Source: Ruminococcaceae bacterium D5
Lineage (GTDB): Bacteria > Bacillota > Clostridia > Oscillospirales > Ruminococcaceae
Reading direction: 5' to 3'
Assembly: GCA_900113995.1 (NCBI GenBank)
Contig: FORK01000013.1
Location: 1 to 64,000 of the forward strand
Length of the DNA: 64,000 bases
Below, one piece after another: positions 8,196 through 16,171 of this stretch. The position numbers were made by a program, and so were the translations under genes. How positions within the stretch are numbered: position 1 is the first letter of the stretch; the number at the start of each line of letters is the position of its first letter. The notes beneath the pieces were generated by a model that was given only the letters and a program-made list of their open reading frames with translations, did not search any database and was not told the DNA's origin.

Positions 8196-9113
8196 TCAGA
8201 ATAGGCTGAGATTCAGCGCCTGGGAGAGATATTCCATCGCCCGCAGGCCGCAGAGGCTGTTTCCCTTTGGGTCCAGAGCGGGGCAGTAGGTACCGATTCC
8301 CATCCGGCTGGGAACCGCTCCCATAATGCCGCCGCCGACTCCGCTTTTGGCGGGAATGCCGACCCGCAGTGCAAACTCGCCCGAGTAGTCATACAGTCCG
8401 CAGGTGGACATGAGCGAACGGATGACCTTGACATGGAAAGGCTCGATCAGCATCTTTCCTCCGCGGGGGGAAATGCCGTTATTTGCGAGCACTGCGCCAA
8501 GAAAGCTGATTTCCTCGCAGTTGACCGAAAGGGAGCAGGCCTTAAAGTAGACCTCGAGATGTTCCGGAACAGCGCCGTCGATGACCTTGCTCGCCCGCAT
8601 CATGTAAGCCAGCGCACGGTTGCGGTCACCGGTTTCGCTTTCGGAGCGGTAGACCTCTTTGTCGTAATCCAGCTCAGGGTTGTCGAGCAGGGCGCGAGCG
8701 TATTCCAGAACATGCTCGAACCGTTCCCCGGGAGTCTCGCCGGGAATGCAGGTTGTCACCGCAATCGCTCCCGCATTGATCATCGGATTCGAAGGCCGGT
8801 TGCTGCTGTCGGTTTCAAGCCGGATGATCGAATTGAAGGGATCTCCGGTCGGCTCTACGCCAACCCGTGCGAAGACCCCGCCAAAGCCCGCAAAGCGCAG
8901 GGCGGTTGCAAGCAGCACTACCTTGGAAATGCTCTGCATCGTAAAGCGCACCTGACTGTCTCCGACGCTGTGGGTCCGGCCCGCAAGGTCGGTGATGGAG
9001 ATGGCGAGCCGTTTGGTGTCGGCCTTGGCCAGCTCGGGGATATAGTCGGCCGGCGCGCCTTCCCCGAGACTGTAGGAGGCATAGCGGTATGCCTCGTTGA
9101 TCATATTCTGCAT
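8196..9113 (-). CDS. glsA: Glutaminase (serine-dependent, GlsA type)
   Basis: A 305-residue enzyme hydrolysing glutamine to glutamate and ammonia. The conserved FTMQSISKV carries the catalytic Ser and Lys (S-x-x-K) of the beta-lactamase-like glutaminase fold. NPMINAGAIA, the SVNCEEISF block and the PAKSGVGGGIMG loop are all standard. Length matches the family. ATG 9113 has AAAGGATG upstream. In bacteria such enzymes serve nitrogen release or acid resistance. Expression is likely controlled by a terminator inside its own leader (9149-9189). Confidence 0.95.
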   Translation of the reverse strand: MQNMINEAYRYASYSLGEGAPADYIPELAKADTKRLAISITDLAGRTHSVGDSQVRFTMQSISKVVLLATALRFAGFGGVFARVGVEPTGDPFNSIIRLETDSSNRPSNPMINAGAIAVTTCIPGETPGERFEHVLEYARALLDNPELDYDKEVYRSESETGDRNRALAYMMRASKVIDGAVPEHLEVYFKACSLSVNCEEISFLGAVLANNGISPRGGKMLIEPFHVKVIRSLMSTCGLYDYSGEFALRVGIPAKSGVGGGIMGAVPSRMGIGTYCPALDPKGNSLCGLRAMEYLSQALNLSLF

Positions 9114-9148
9114 TTAAAACATCCTTTCTGTGCGACACAAGCAGCCGC

Positions 9149-9189
9149 AAAAACGCCGAAAAATGAGCGGCTCATTTTTCGGCGTTTTT
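9149..9189 (-). terminator. Attenuator-like terminator in the glsA leader
   Basis: Two 20-base arms (9149-9168 and 9170-9189) are perfectly complementary, with U-rich ends, so on the minus strand it makes a complete intrinsic terminator 36 bases before the glsA start. The only gene it can affect is glsA, because the promoter lies upstream of it. A second hairpin (GGGAAAG with CTTTCCC, 9191-9228) abuts it. Confidence 0.7.
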
Positions 9190-9270
9190 CGGGAAAGGGA
9201 CATTTCCTTCGTAAGCCTGATCTTTCCCCGCTGTGCATCATCAGCTGCGCTGCTATTGTTTACTATTGCT

Positions 9271-9299
9271 ATAATATCAGAGCAATGTAACGAAATCAA
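9271..9299 (-). promoter_or_regulatory. Probable glsA promoter
   Basis: On the minus strand TTGATT (9299-9294), 17 bases, TATTAT (9276-9271). This gives a leader of roughly 150 nucleotides before glsA, containing the hairpins. Confidence 0.6.
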
Positions 9300-9368
9300 T
9301 AGTCGCAAGCGCTAAATTATCGGTCTGGATTCTGTGACGCAGAATATAAAACGCAGGAAATGATGCAG

Positions 9369-9398
9369 AATGGGGAGAGCATTCACCCTCCCCATTGT
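9369..9398 (-). terminator. Hairpin after the cyclophilin gene
   Basis: ATGGGGAG and CTCCCCAT arms just beyond the cyclophilin stop codon; the following T-run is weak. A likely transcript end. Confidence 0.45.
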
Positions 9399-9407
9399 TC
9401 GAAACGC

Positions 9408-9878
9408 TTATTCGATGGTGATGCTTTTGATTTTTTGCGGGGCTTTGGGGCGGTCCGCCCGGTCGGTAGGGGTGGAAGCGATGGCGTCCACAACGTCCAT
9501 TCCCTCGACTACCTTGCCGAAGGCCGCGTACTGCCCATCGAGGTGAGGGGCGTCCTGATGCATGATGAAGAACTGCGAGCCGGCCGAATTGGGGCTCATC
9601 GAGCGGGCCATCGAAAGGACGCCGCGGGTGTGCCTGATCGGATTGGGAACACCGTTGCCTGAGAACTCTCCCTTAATGTGCCAGCCGGGGCCTCCCATTC
9701 CGGTGCCGTCGGGGCAGCCGCCCTGAATCATAAAGCCTTTGATCACCCGGTGAAAAATCAGTCCGTCATAGAATCCCTGCCCGATCAGCTTTTCAAAGTT
9801 TTCCACCGTAATCGGCGCGTGCTCCGGATAGAGCTCGGCCTTGATCTGTGCACCGTTTTCCATGGTAATCACGATCAT
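9408..9878 (-). CDS. Peptidyl-prolyl cis-trans isomerase, cyclophilin type
   Basis: A 156-residue cyclophilin without a signal peptide, so cytosolic. The core motifs are intact: FHRVIKGFMIQGGCPDGTG includes the catalytic Arg and Gln, followed by GVLSMARS, SAGSQFFIM and LDGQYAAFGKVVEGMDVV. It should catalyse proline isomerisation in protein folding. ATG 9878 has GGGAGG upstream. It is the last gene of a minus-strand group with ybaK, an HD hydrolase and rmuC, after a 72-base gap. Confidence 0.95.
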   Translation of the reverse strand: MIVITMENGAQIKAELYPEHAPITVENFEKLIGQGFYDGLIFHRVIKGFMIQGGCPDGTGMGGPGWHIKGEFSGNGVPNPIRHTRGVLSMARSMSPNSAGSQFFIMHQDAPHLDGQYAAFGKVVEGMDVVDAIASTPTDRADRPKAPQKIKSITIE

Positions 9879-9950
9879 GATAGATTCCTCCCTGTTTGTG
9901 TTGATTCAAATGCCCCGAAAGGCTTTTGTACGAAAGTGAGACAGCGCCGC

Positions 9951-10427
9951 TCACTCGGCCACGGCGGCGAAGCTGCATCCGGTGGCCTTTTGCAGGTCGC
10001 CGGGCGCCAGCTCGATCTGATCGCCGATCCGCCCTGCGCTGACAATCATTCGTTCCAGCAGGTGGGCTGATTCATCGACGACGGTGGGGTAATGCTTTTT
10101 CATTCCGATGGGCGAGCAGCCGCCCCGGATATACCCCGTCAGAGGGGTAATTTCTTTTACGGCAATCATCTCGACCGATTTTTCCCCAACCGCCCGGGCG
10201 GCAGCCTTGAGGTTCAATTCGAGTGCGACGGGGACAACAAAAACGTAGATTCCCTTGGAGGCGCCCCGGGTCACCAGCGTCTTAAAGACGACGGCCGGAT
10301 CGATTCCCATTTTGTGTGCGACTGAAATGCCGTCGATATGTCCGTCCTCCGTTTCATAGGTGTGTGCAAGATAGGGGATTTTTTCCTTTTCCAGCATCCG
10401 CTGGGCATTTGTCTTGGCCTGTGCCAT
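9951..10427 (-). CDS. ybaK: Cys-tRNA(Pro)/Cys-tRNA deacylase, YbaK/EbsC family
   Basis: A 158-residue editing protein that removes cysteine wrongly attached to tRNA-Pro. Family features include an N-terminal AQRMLEKEKIPY, DPAVVFKTLV with the important Lys, and the GYIRGGCSPIGMKK loop typical of YbaK. Length is standard. GGGAGATG precedes ATG 10427. It starts 6 bases after the HD hydrolase stop codon, so the two are probably co-translated. Confidence 0.93.
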   Translation of the reverse strand: MAQAKTNAQRMLEKEKIPYLAHTYETEDGHIDGISVAHKMGIDPAVVFKTLVTRGASKGIYVFVVPVALELNLKAAARAVGEKSVEMIAVKEITPLTGYIRGGCSPIGMKKHYPTVVDESAHLLERMIVSAGRIGDQIELAPGDLQKATGCSFAAVAE

Positions 10428-10433
10428 TCTGAC

Positions 10434-10982
10434 TCATCTCCCGGAAAGTGTGTGATAGCATGAAAGATAGCGCGCCTCGACCCTATCCGGCCGTTCAAAG
10501 GCGTAAGAGAGTGCGGCGCGAAGCGGCGGAGCCTGCTCAAAGACGCGGGTCCCGCGCAGGTTCAAAAATTCGTGGTAAAGGAGGCTGTCGTCGATTGCGC
10601 CGACAAAATCCCATTCCTCGGGGGTCGGTTTCCCGATGCCGAGTGCCCGAAAGATGACCTGCTGAAGCCGCGCTTCCCCCTCGCAGTAGAGTGGGAACCG
10701 GCGCTTGACCGGACGGATCAAGTCGGAAATATAGCATTCCGAAGCGTCGTGCAGCAGGCAGTAGAGGCGGACGCGCAGACTCAGCCCGCGGGCCTCGGCT
10801 TCCCGCTCGCAGTTGAGGCAGTGCTGTGCAACCGAGTAGAAGTGGTCGATATGCCCGTTCGCCCGGCAGAGCAGTGAAAGAGAATGGGCAATATCTCGGA
10901 TATCAATCTGCTCCGGAACAGCGTCGAACGGATCGACCGAAACGCCGCCCCAGGTTAAAATTTCATTTGGATTGGATGGCAT
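10434..10982 (-). CDS. HD-domain phosphohydrolase
   Basis: A 182-residue protein of the HD superfamily. The metal-binding residues are visible: the first His in HFYSVAQHC, the HD pair in LLHDASECYISDL, and a later Asp in AIDDSLLY. This pattern resembles small 5'-nucleotidase-like (YfbR-related) and phage-encoded HD hydrolases. The substrate is unknown, possibly nucleotides. ATG 10982 overlaps the end of rmuC by 20 bases, implying coupled translation. Longer in-frame starts lie inside rmuC and were discarded. Confidence 0.82.
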   Translation of the reverse strand: MPSNPNEILTWGGVSVDPFDAVPEQIDIRDIAHSLSLLCRANGHIDHFYSVAQHCLNCEREAEARGLSLRVRLYCLLHDASECYISDLIRPVKRRFPLYCEGEARLQQVIFRALGIGKPTPEEWDFVGAIDDSLLYHEFLNLRGTRVFEQAPPLRAALSYAFERPDRVEARYLSCYHTLSGR

Positions 10983-12291
10983 GCGCCGGCTCCTCCTGTG
11001 TGGCTTCGGATGGAAGCAGGTCGCCGGGGGCGACCTCCTGCACCTCGCGCAGCCGCCGCTCGATTGCGCGGGTGCGGGTGCCGATGAGCTGATCCAGCTC
11101 GTTTCCTGCGAGACGCAGACGCTCCTGCGCCTTCTCGAGCACGGTGCGGAATTTCCCGAACTCGCTCTTGACCGCGCCGAGCACCTCCCAGACCTCGCCC
11201 GAACGCCGCTGAATGGCGAGGGTACGGAATCCCATCTGCAGGCTGTTGAGCAGCGCCGCCATGGTGGTTGGTCCCGCAATGTTGATTTTATACTCCCGGG
11301 CCAGCGGCTCGACGAGATTCCTCCGCACCGCCTCGGCATAAAGCCCTTCGAAGGGCAGAAAGAGGATGGCGAAGTCGGTGGTGTGGGGCGGATCGATATA
11401 TTTGTCCCGAATATCCCTGGCGCAGCCTTTGATGCGGATCTCCAGCATCTTGCCCGCTGCGGCGATCCTCTCGGGATCTCCCGCGTCATAGGCATCCATC
11501 AGCTCCCCATAGCAGTCACCGGGGAATTTTGCGTCGATGGGAAGCCAGACCGTCCCGTTTCCGTCGCCGGGAAGCCGGACCGCGTATTCAACCACATTGG
11601 TGCTGCCCGGGCGGGTGCAGACGTTGGCGGCGTACTGCTCGGGCGAGAGAATCTGTTCGAGGATTGCTCCGAGCTGGATTTCCCCGAGGATGCCGCGGGT
11701 CTTGACGTTCGAAAGCACCTTCTTGAGATCGCCGACCCCCGAAGCGAGGGCCTGCATTTCGCCGAGGCCCTTGTAGACCTGCTCCAGCCGCTGGGAAACC
11801 TGGGAGAAGGACTGCTCCAGCCGCGCGTCGAGGGTTTTCTGGAGCTTTTCATCCACAGTGCGGCGCATTTCCTCAAGCCGGCGGGCATTATCCTCCCGCA
11901 TCCGCTCAAGCTGCTGGGAGGATTGAGCGGTGAACAGCTCAAACCGGCTCTCCACCCGGGCAAGCTGGATGCTGACCGTCTTTTGCAGCGCATCGCTGCG
12001 CAGAGAAAACTGCTCGTTCAGGTCGGAAACCGCTTTGCTCTGCATCTCGGAGGAATGCCGCTGGGATTCCACCAGGGCCTGTCCGAGTGCGGAAACCGAA
12101 GCCTGGGTGGAACGGGAGGTTTCCCCGCGGTTTTCACGCAGCTGGTCGGCCAGTTCGTGCCGCAGCGAATCGAGCTGTTCCCGCTGACGGCGGGAGAGTG
12201 CGCCAAGGCGGAGCATGGTGAAGAGCGAAAGCAGGCAGCCCGCTCCCGCGAAAAGAAGGGCTAACAGCAGAAAAAGTTCAATCTGGGTCAT
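10963..12291 (-). CDS. rmuC: RmuC-family DNA recombination protein
   Basis: A 442-residue protein: an N-terminal membrane helix (residues 3-27), a long coiled coil (about 30-165) and the RmuC nuclease-like domain with EIQLGAILEQIL and LPIDAKFPGDCYG. RmuC proteins limit rearrangements such as inversions at short repeats; the chemistry is not well established. ATG 12291 has AAGGGAG upstream. The frame is open 76 codons further up, but that part is basic, low in similarity and has no site. It heads the operon with the HD hydrolase and ybaK. Confidence 0.9.
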   Translation of the reverse strand: MTQIELFLLLALLFAGAGCLLSLFTMLRLGALSRRQREQLDSLRHELADQLRENRGETSRSTQASVSALGQALVESQRHSSEMQSKAVSDLNEQFSLRSDALQKTVSIQLARVESRFELFTAQSSQQLERMREDNARRLEEMRRTVDEKLQKTLDARLEQSFSQVSQRLEQVYKGLGEMQALASGVGDLKKVLSNVKTRGILGEIQLGAILEQILSPEQYAANVCTRPGSTNVVEYAVRLPGDGNGTVWLPIDAKFPGDCYGELMDAYDAGDPERIAAAGKMLEIRIKGCARDIRDKYIDPPHTTDFAILFLPFEGLYAEAVRRNLVEPLAREYKINIAGPTTMAALLNSLQMGFRTLAIQRRSGEVWEVLGAVKSEFGKFRTVLEKAQERLRLAGNELDQLIGTRTRAIERRLREVQEVAPGDLLPSEATQEEPAHAIQSK

Positions 12292-12558
12292 GATTTCTCC
12301 CTTGCGGTTGATTTTGGCGGCAATCCGTTCGGACGCATCCGGTTCCATTTTGCCGCCGCAGACCGCGCCGTATGCGGAAAATTTTCGCCTTCTGAGGATT
12401 TTGAAAGGATTTCGCACTGCCCGGCGCCGGACGGCATACACTGTAAATGACCTCGCAGTGAAGTCAATCCGGAGGTCCGGCCGCGTCAGGCTCGGCGGCG
12501 CGCAATTATTATAGCACAAAAGGGAAAAGAATGCATCCGTTCAATGGGGGGGAAGAGG

Positions 12559-13413
12559 ATGGCCTTTTCGCTGGCGCTTTCGGGCGGAGGATGCCGGGGA
12601 GCGGCACACATTGGGGTACTGATGGCGTTGGAGGAAGCGGGGCTTCGGCCTGCCGCGCTTTCGGGCGCGAGCGCGGGGGCGATCGTTGCGGGCCTCTTTG
12701 CTTATGGATACGCGGCAAAGGATCTGAAACAGATCGCGGCGTCCCTGACCCCGCGGCTGGTCGATCCCGATTTGTTTGGAGTCCTCCGGGCGGTGGGACA
12801 GCTCGCGGGAGGGCGGCGCGTCACCCTCTCCGGGCTGCTGCGGGGAGAGCGCCTGCACCGTTGGCTGACCAAACTGACCGGCGGAATGCCGATCAGCTCG
12901 GTCGTGCTTCCGATTTCGGTTGCGGCGGTCGATCTGGCGGCCGGAGAAACAGTGGCCTTTTGTGACCGGCCGCTGAAGCGGCGGCTGGCCAACACCCGCT
13001 GTGAAACGGATGTCCCGCTTGCCGACGCAATCGCCGCAAGCTGCTGCGTTCCCGCAGTTTTTGCACCGCGCCGCATCGGCGGCGGGCTTCTTGTCGACGG
13101 CGGAGTGACTGACAATCTGCCGGTTGATCTGCTGCTCGCGCGCGATCTGCCGCACTGTCCGGTGGTTGCCATTGATGTTTCATCCGAGTATGCGCCGCCG
13201 GAGGGGGAATGCCTTTTCGATATCGCCTCTCATTCCCTGTCAATGATGAGCCGCCGGCTGCGGGACTGTACGGTGCGGGGAGAACAGCTTCTCTGCCGCC
13301 CCAGGCTGCCGCAGGAGGCGGGGCTTTTCACCTTCGATCAGATCGGTCCCTGCATGGAAGCAGGATACCGCGCCGCGAAGGAACTGACCGGGGTGATCGG
13401 TGCATTGGGCTGA
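12559..13413 (+). CDS. Patatin-like phospholipase/acyl hydrolase
   Basis: A 284-residue protein of the patatin (RssA-like) family. The oxyanion loop SGGGCRGAAHIGVL, the nucleophile motif GASAG and the catalytic Asp in LLVDGGVTDNLPVD are all present, giving a complete Ser-Asp dyad. No signal peptide or membrane segment, so it likely acts on lipids from the cytosolic side. ATG 12559 fits the purine-rich GGGGGGAAGAGG; an ATG five codons earlier has no separate site. It stands alone, divergent from rmuC. Confidence 0.9.
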   Translation: MAFSLALSGGGCRGAAHIGVLMALEEAGLRPAALSGASAGAIVAGLFAYGYAAKDLKQIAASLTPRLVDPDLFGVLRAVGQLAGGRRVTLSGLLRGERLHRWLTKLTGGMPISSVVLPISVAAVDLAAGETVAFCDRPLKRRLANTRCETDVPLADAIAASCCVPAVFAPRRIGGGLLVDGGVTDNLPVDLLLARDLPHCPVVAIDVSSEYAPPEGECLFDIASHSLSMMSRRLRDCTVRGEQLLCRPRLPQEAGLFTFDQIGPCMEAGYRAAKELTGVIGALG

Positions 13414-13429
13414 AAAAGCGCAAACAGGC

Positions 13430-14320
13430 TCAATAGGAAACGGTGCGGCTGCCGCAGCAGACCGCCCTTCCGCCGATGGAAATCGAAATGGCGTCCTGTT
13501 CTCTGGAAGCCCAGACCCGCACGACTCCGTCGCGGCCGATTTCCTGCCCCTGCTCGATCAGCAGGTCGGCATGCATCAGAGAAGGCTCGATGTACTGAAG
13601 GTAATAGGCTCCCATCACACCGGAAGCGGTGCCGGTGACGGGATCCTCGACCGTTCCGGCGTAGGCCCCCGAGAAGTGCCGCCCATGCATCGAGCGTCCG
13701 GGACGGGTCACGTCCAGCACGACCGGATGGACCGAAGCGGCGGGGAATTCTGTGAGCACCGAGGGGAAAAGGGCGTTATGCGGCGTACAGCGGGCGCAGG
13801 CTTGCAGATCTTTGAGCGGCAGGATCAGCGTCCAGGAGCCGGTTGAACCATAAACCGCGGGATAGCGGGCGTCAAGATCCGCTTCGGTCAGGCCGACCGT
13901 CCTGAGCAGCGCCCCGGTGTTTCCGAAGAAGGGCAGGAACTGCGCGTCGTTCTGCTTCATCACGACCTCCCGGGTTTCGCCCAGCCAATCGACGGGCAGC
14001 GCACCGGCCTGTGTTTCGGCCACGAGGCGCCGATTGCCTCGAAGTCCGTCCCGCGCTGCCAGAGCGCTGACGGCCGCGACGGTGCCGTGCCCGCAGAGCG
14101 GCATTTCGCTGCCGGGTGCAAAAAACCTGAGCCGCAGGGAGCACTCCTCCCGGCCGGACGGCAGGACAAAAGCTGTTTCGTTGAAGCCGACGGCGGCGGC
14201 GATGCGCTGCATCTCCTCTTCGGCCAGCATTCCCTCCGGGTCAAAAACAATTCCGGCGGGGTTTCCCATCCCGGGCGTATCGGTGAAGGCTTCATAATGA
14301 AAAAATTCAATCTGAGACAT
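13430..14320 (-). CDS. PhzF-family isomerase/epimerase-like protein
   Basis: A 296-residue member of the PhzF family (diaminopimelate-epimerase fold). Family landmarks include FFHYEAFTDTPGMGNPAGIV at the start, GFNETAFVLPS with the catalytic Glu, PLCGHGTVAA and EDPVTGTASGVMGAY. Most members in anaerobes have no known substrate. ATG 14320 has a GGAGAAAC site. It is convergent with the patatin gene (16-base gap, no obvious terminator) and seems monocistronic. Confidence 0.88.
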   Translation of the reverse strand: MSQIEFFHYEAFTDTPGMGNPAGIVFDPEGMLAEEEMQRIAAAVGFNETAFVLPSGREECSLRLRFFAPGSEMPLCGHGTVAAVSALAARDGLRGNRRLVAETQAGALPVDWLGETREVVMKQNDAQFLPFFGNTGALLRTVGLTEADLDARYPAVYGSTGSWTLILPLKDLQACARCTPHNALFPSVLTEFPAASVHPVVLDVTRPGRSMHGRHFSGAYAGTVEDPVTGTASGVMGAYYLQYIEPSLMHADLLIEQGQEIGRDGVVRVWASREQDAISISIGGRAVCCGSRTVSY

Positions 14321-14885
14321 CTTGTTTCTCCTTTCCGGCGGCTGGTGTACTTCCTGTATTGTAGCACAAACCCGCGCGGAAGGAGGGGCATGTGAGAAAA
14401 TTTTCCGCTTTTGTCATCCTGAAAGGCGCGCCCTCTCTTTCGGCGCGTTTGGATACGACCGGGAGGAAAAAACGCTTTCCTTCCCCGGCAGGCGGCGGAC
14501 GGCGGGCAGCGGGGCGGCATAGATTGTCATGAAGGGCGAGCGGCGGCAGCGTTCGGGTGGCGCCCTCGCGCCCTTTGACTCGCCCGTGCGCGTTCCCCCC
14601 GCCGCATCAGATAGATTGTGGAGGGCCTGCTGTAAATGGCTTGTGCAGCAGGTCCTCCGCCGCGCTGGAGGACCCGCACGTTTGGGGATCGTTTGCGGTT
14701 TTTAATTGCAAAACTTAAAATTATGTGAATTCGGCGGGAATTCCCCCCCATGGACCTCCTGTTTAGTTGACCTTTGCGGTAAATTGCTGTAAAATAACAA
14801 GATGGATTTGGACGATTCTCCACCCTTTCCCGGCTTTCTCACCGAAAGCGGAAGGGCAGATTTTTAGTAAAGGCGGAAGTGAAAT
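14321..14885. other. Intergenic region before rpe, no gene seen
   Basis: About 565 bases without a convincing gene. It holds an imperfect hairpin at about 14618-14664 (GCCTGCTG with CAGCAGG, flanked by GGAGG/CCTCC). Near 14700 it turns AT-rich (TTGCAA, AAAATTATG), which could be promoter sequence for rpe. A 98-codon minus-strand frame (14527-14823) has no site and is of low-complexity composition. Confidence 0.4.
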
Positions 14886-15551
14886 ATGATTTTGATTTCT
14901 CCCTCGATTCTCTCGAGTGATTTCGCAAATCTTGCGCGTGAGGTCGGCGCCATCGCGGACGGCGGCGCGGATCTTGCCCATGTCGATGTGATGGACGGAC
15001 ATTTTGTTCCCAATATCACCATCGGCGTTCCGGTTGTCGCATCCCTGAAAAAGGTCAGCGCGCTGCCGCTGGATGTCCATCTTATGATCAGCGATCCGCT
15101 TTTTTATATCCCCGCTTTTTTGAAAGCGGGCAGCGATATGATCACCTTTCATCTCGAGAGTGACAGCGATGTTTCCAAAACCATTGATGCGATCCGTTCG
15201 GGCGGGGCAAAGGCGGGCGTGGCCCTCAAGCCCGCAACCCCGGCGGAGGCGGTGTTCCCCTACCTCGACCGGCTCGATATGGTGCTGGTGATGACCGTCG
15301 AGCCGGGATTTGGCGGCCAGAGCTTTATGGCGGACATGCTTCCGAAGATCGAGGCGGTCCGCGCCGAGTGCTTCCGCCGCAGTCTTTCGGCGGATATCCA
15401 GGTGGACGGCGGGATCGATCCCAAAACGGCGCCGCTGGTTGCGAAGGCCGGCGCCAACGTTCTTGTCGCTGGTTCCGCGGTCTTTAAGCATAAAAATTAT
15501 GCTGAACCGATCGCCGCGATTCGTCGGGCTGCCGTTGAGGCGGCAGGCTGA
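14886..15551 (+). CDS. rpe: Ribulose-phosphate 3-epimerase
   Basis: A 221-residue TIM-barrel enzyme interconverting ribulose-5-phosphate and xylulose-5-phosphate in the pentose phosphate pathway. It has ISPSILSSDFANL at the start, the metal/catalytic HVDVMDGHFVPN, then LDVHLMI, the VEPGFGGQSF loop and the DGGI phosphate site. The length is standard. ATG 14886 follows AAAGGCGGAAG. It is transcribed alone and converges with mecA. Confidence 0.97.
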   Translation: MILISPSILSSDFANLAREVGAIADGGADLAHVDVMDGHFVPNITIGVPVVASLKKVSALPLDVHLMISDPLFYIPAFLKAGSDMITFHLESDSDVSKTIDAIRSGGAKAGVALKPATPAEAVFPYLDRLDMVLVMTVEPGFGGQSFMADMLPKIEAVRAECFRRSLSADIQVDGGIDPKTAPLVAKAGANVLVAGSAVFKHKNYAEPIAAIRRAAVEAAG

Positions 15552-15558
15552 TGCGGCC

Positions 15559-16122
15559 TCAGGAGAGGCGCGGCTTGCCAAAATAGTAAAAAAGGGTGTC
15601 GGCCGCCTGCTCGCGCAGGATCGGCAGGGCATGCTCCTCAATGGCGGCGGCGTCGAACCCGGCCGCCGAGCTGCGGCAGGCGTATTCCGCCAGCAGCCTT
15701 CCGGCGTCGCTGCCTTGGCCGTCCATCGGGCGGATGACCAGCCACCAAAGTCCCCGGCAGCGGTAGAGAGCGCTGCCGCACAGCCGGTGTCCGCAGAGCG
15801 GCACCAGGCGGGTGGCCGCTTCGATGAGCGAGTCGGCGTCTGAAAAGCAGAAGCTCTCCGGCTCTTCTCCGGGAGGTGGATCGGCGCAGAAGTAGACCGT
15901 CGCCCCTCCCTGCTCGTCGGGGTATACCTCGATCAGCATCCGCCGGGAGGCCGGAAAAAAGCCGAGACGGGTCTGTGCCTCGGCAAGCAGTCCAAGCAGG
16001 CCGCGCTTGAGCTGGCGCAGCGCCTGCGGGTCCTCGTTTTCCCATTCGAGCTGCAGGCGGCGCGCATCCTGCGCCGTCAGAGTTGCTTTAAGCCTGTCGT
16101 TTGACAGCAAGTGAAATACCAT
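15559..16122 (-). CDS. mecA: MecA-type adaptor protein
   Basis: A 187-residue protein with the two-part layout of MecA/YpbH adaptors. The N-terminal part (MVFHLLSNDRLKATLTAQDARR) binds substrates. The C-terminal part has FSDADSLIEAATRL, like the FDDFEDVI/LA block that binds the ClpC ATPase. These adaptors feed selected proteins to ClpCP. Similarity in the middle is low, so this is a diverged member. AGGTG precedes ATG 16122. It is divergent from the Rnf-like operon with only 49 bases between start codons, so the two may share control. Confidence 0.75.
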   Translation of the reverse strand: MVFHLLSNDRLKATLTAQDARRLQLEWENEDPQALRQLKRGLLGLLAEAQTRLGFFPASRRMLIEVYPDEQGGATVYFCADPPPGEEPESFCFSDADSLIEAATRLVPLCGHRLCGSALYRCRGLWWLVIRPMDGQGSDAGRLLAEYACRSSAAGFDAAAIEEHALPILREQAADTLFYYFGKPRLS

Positions 16123-16171
16123 CCCAACACCTGCCTTGCATTAATCGTCCCCGCCAAAAAGGAGGCCGTTC

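Noticed and set aside
10972-12264. Plus-strand frame opposite rmuC
   Set aside because: Antisense shadow; the minus strand has clear RmuC motifs and an RBS.
14527-14823. 98-codon minus-strand frame before rpe
   Set aside because: Arg/Ser-rich low-complexity product, no start site, no homology pattern.
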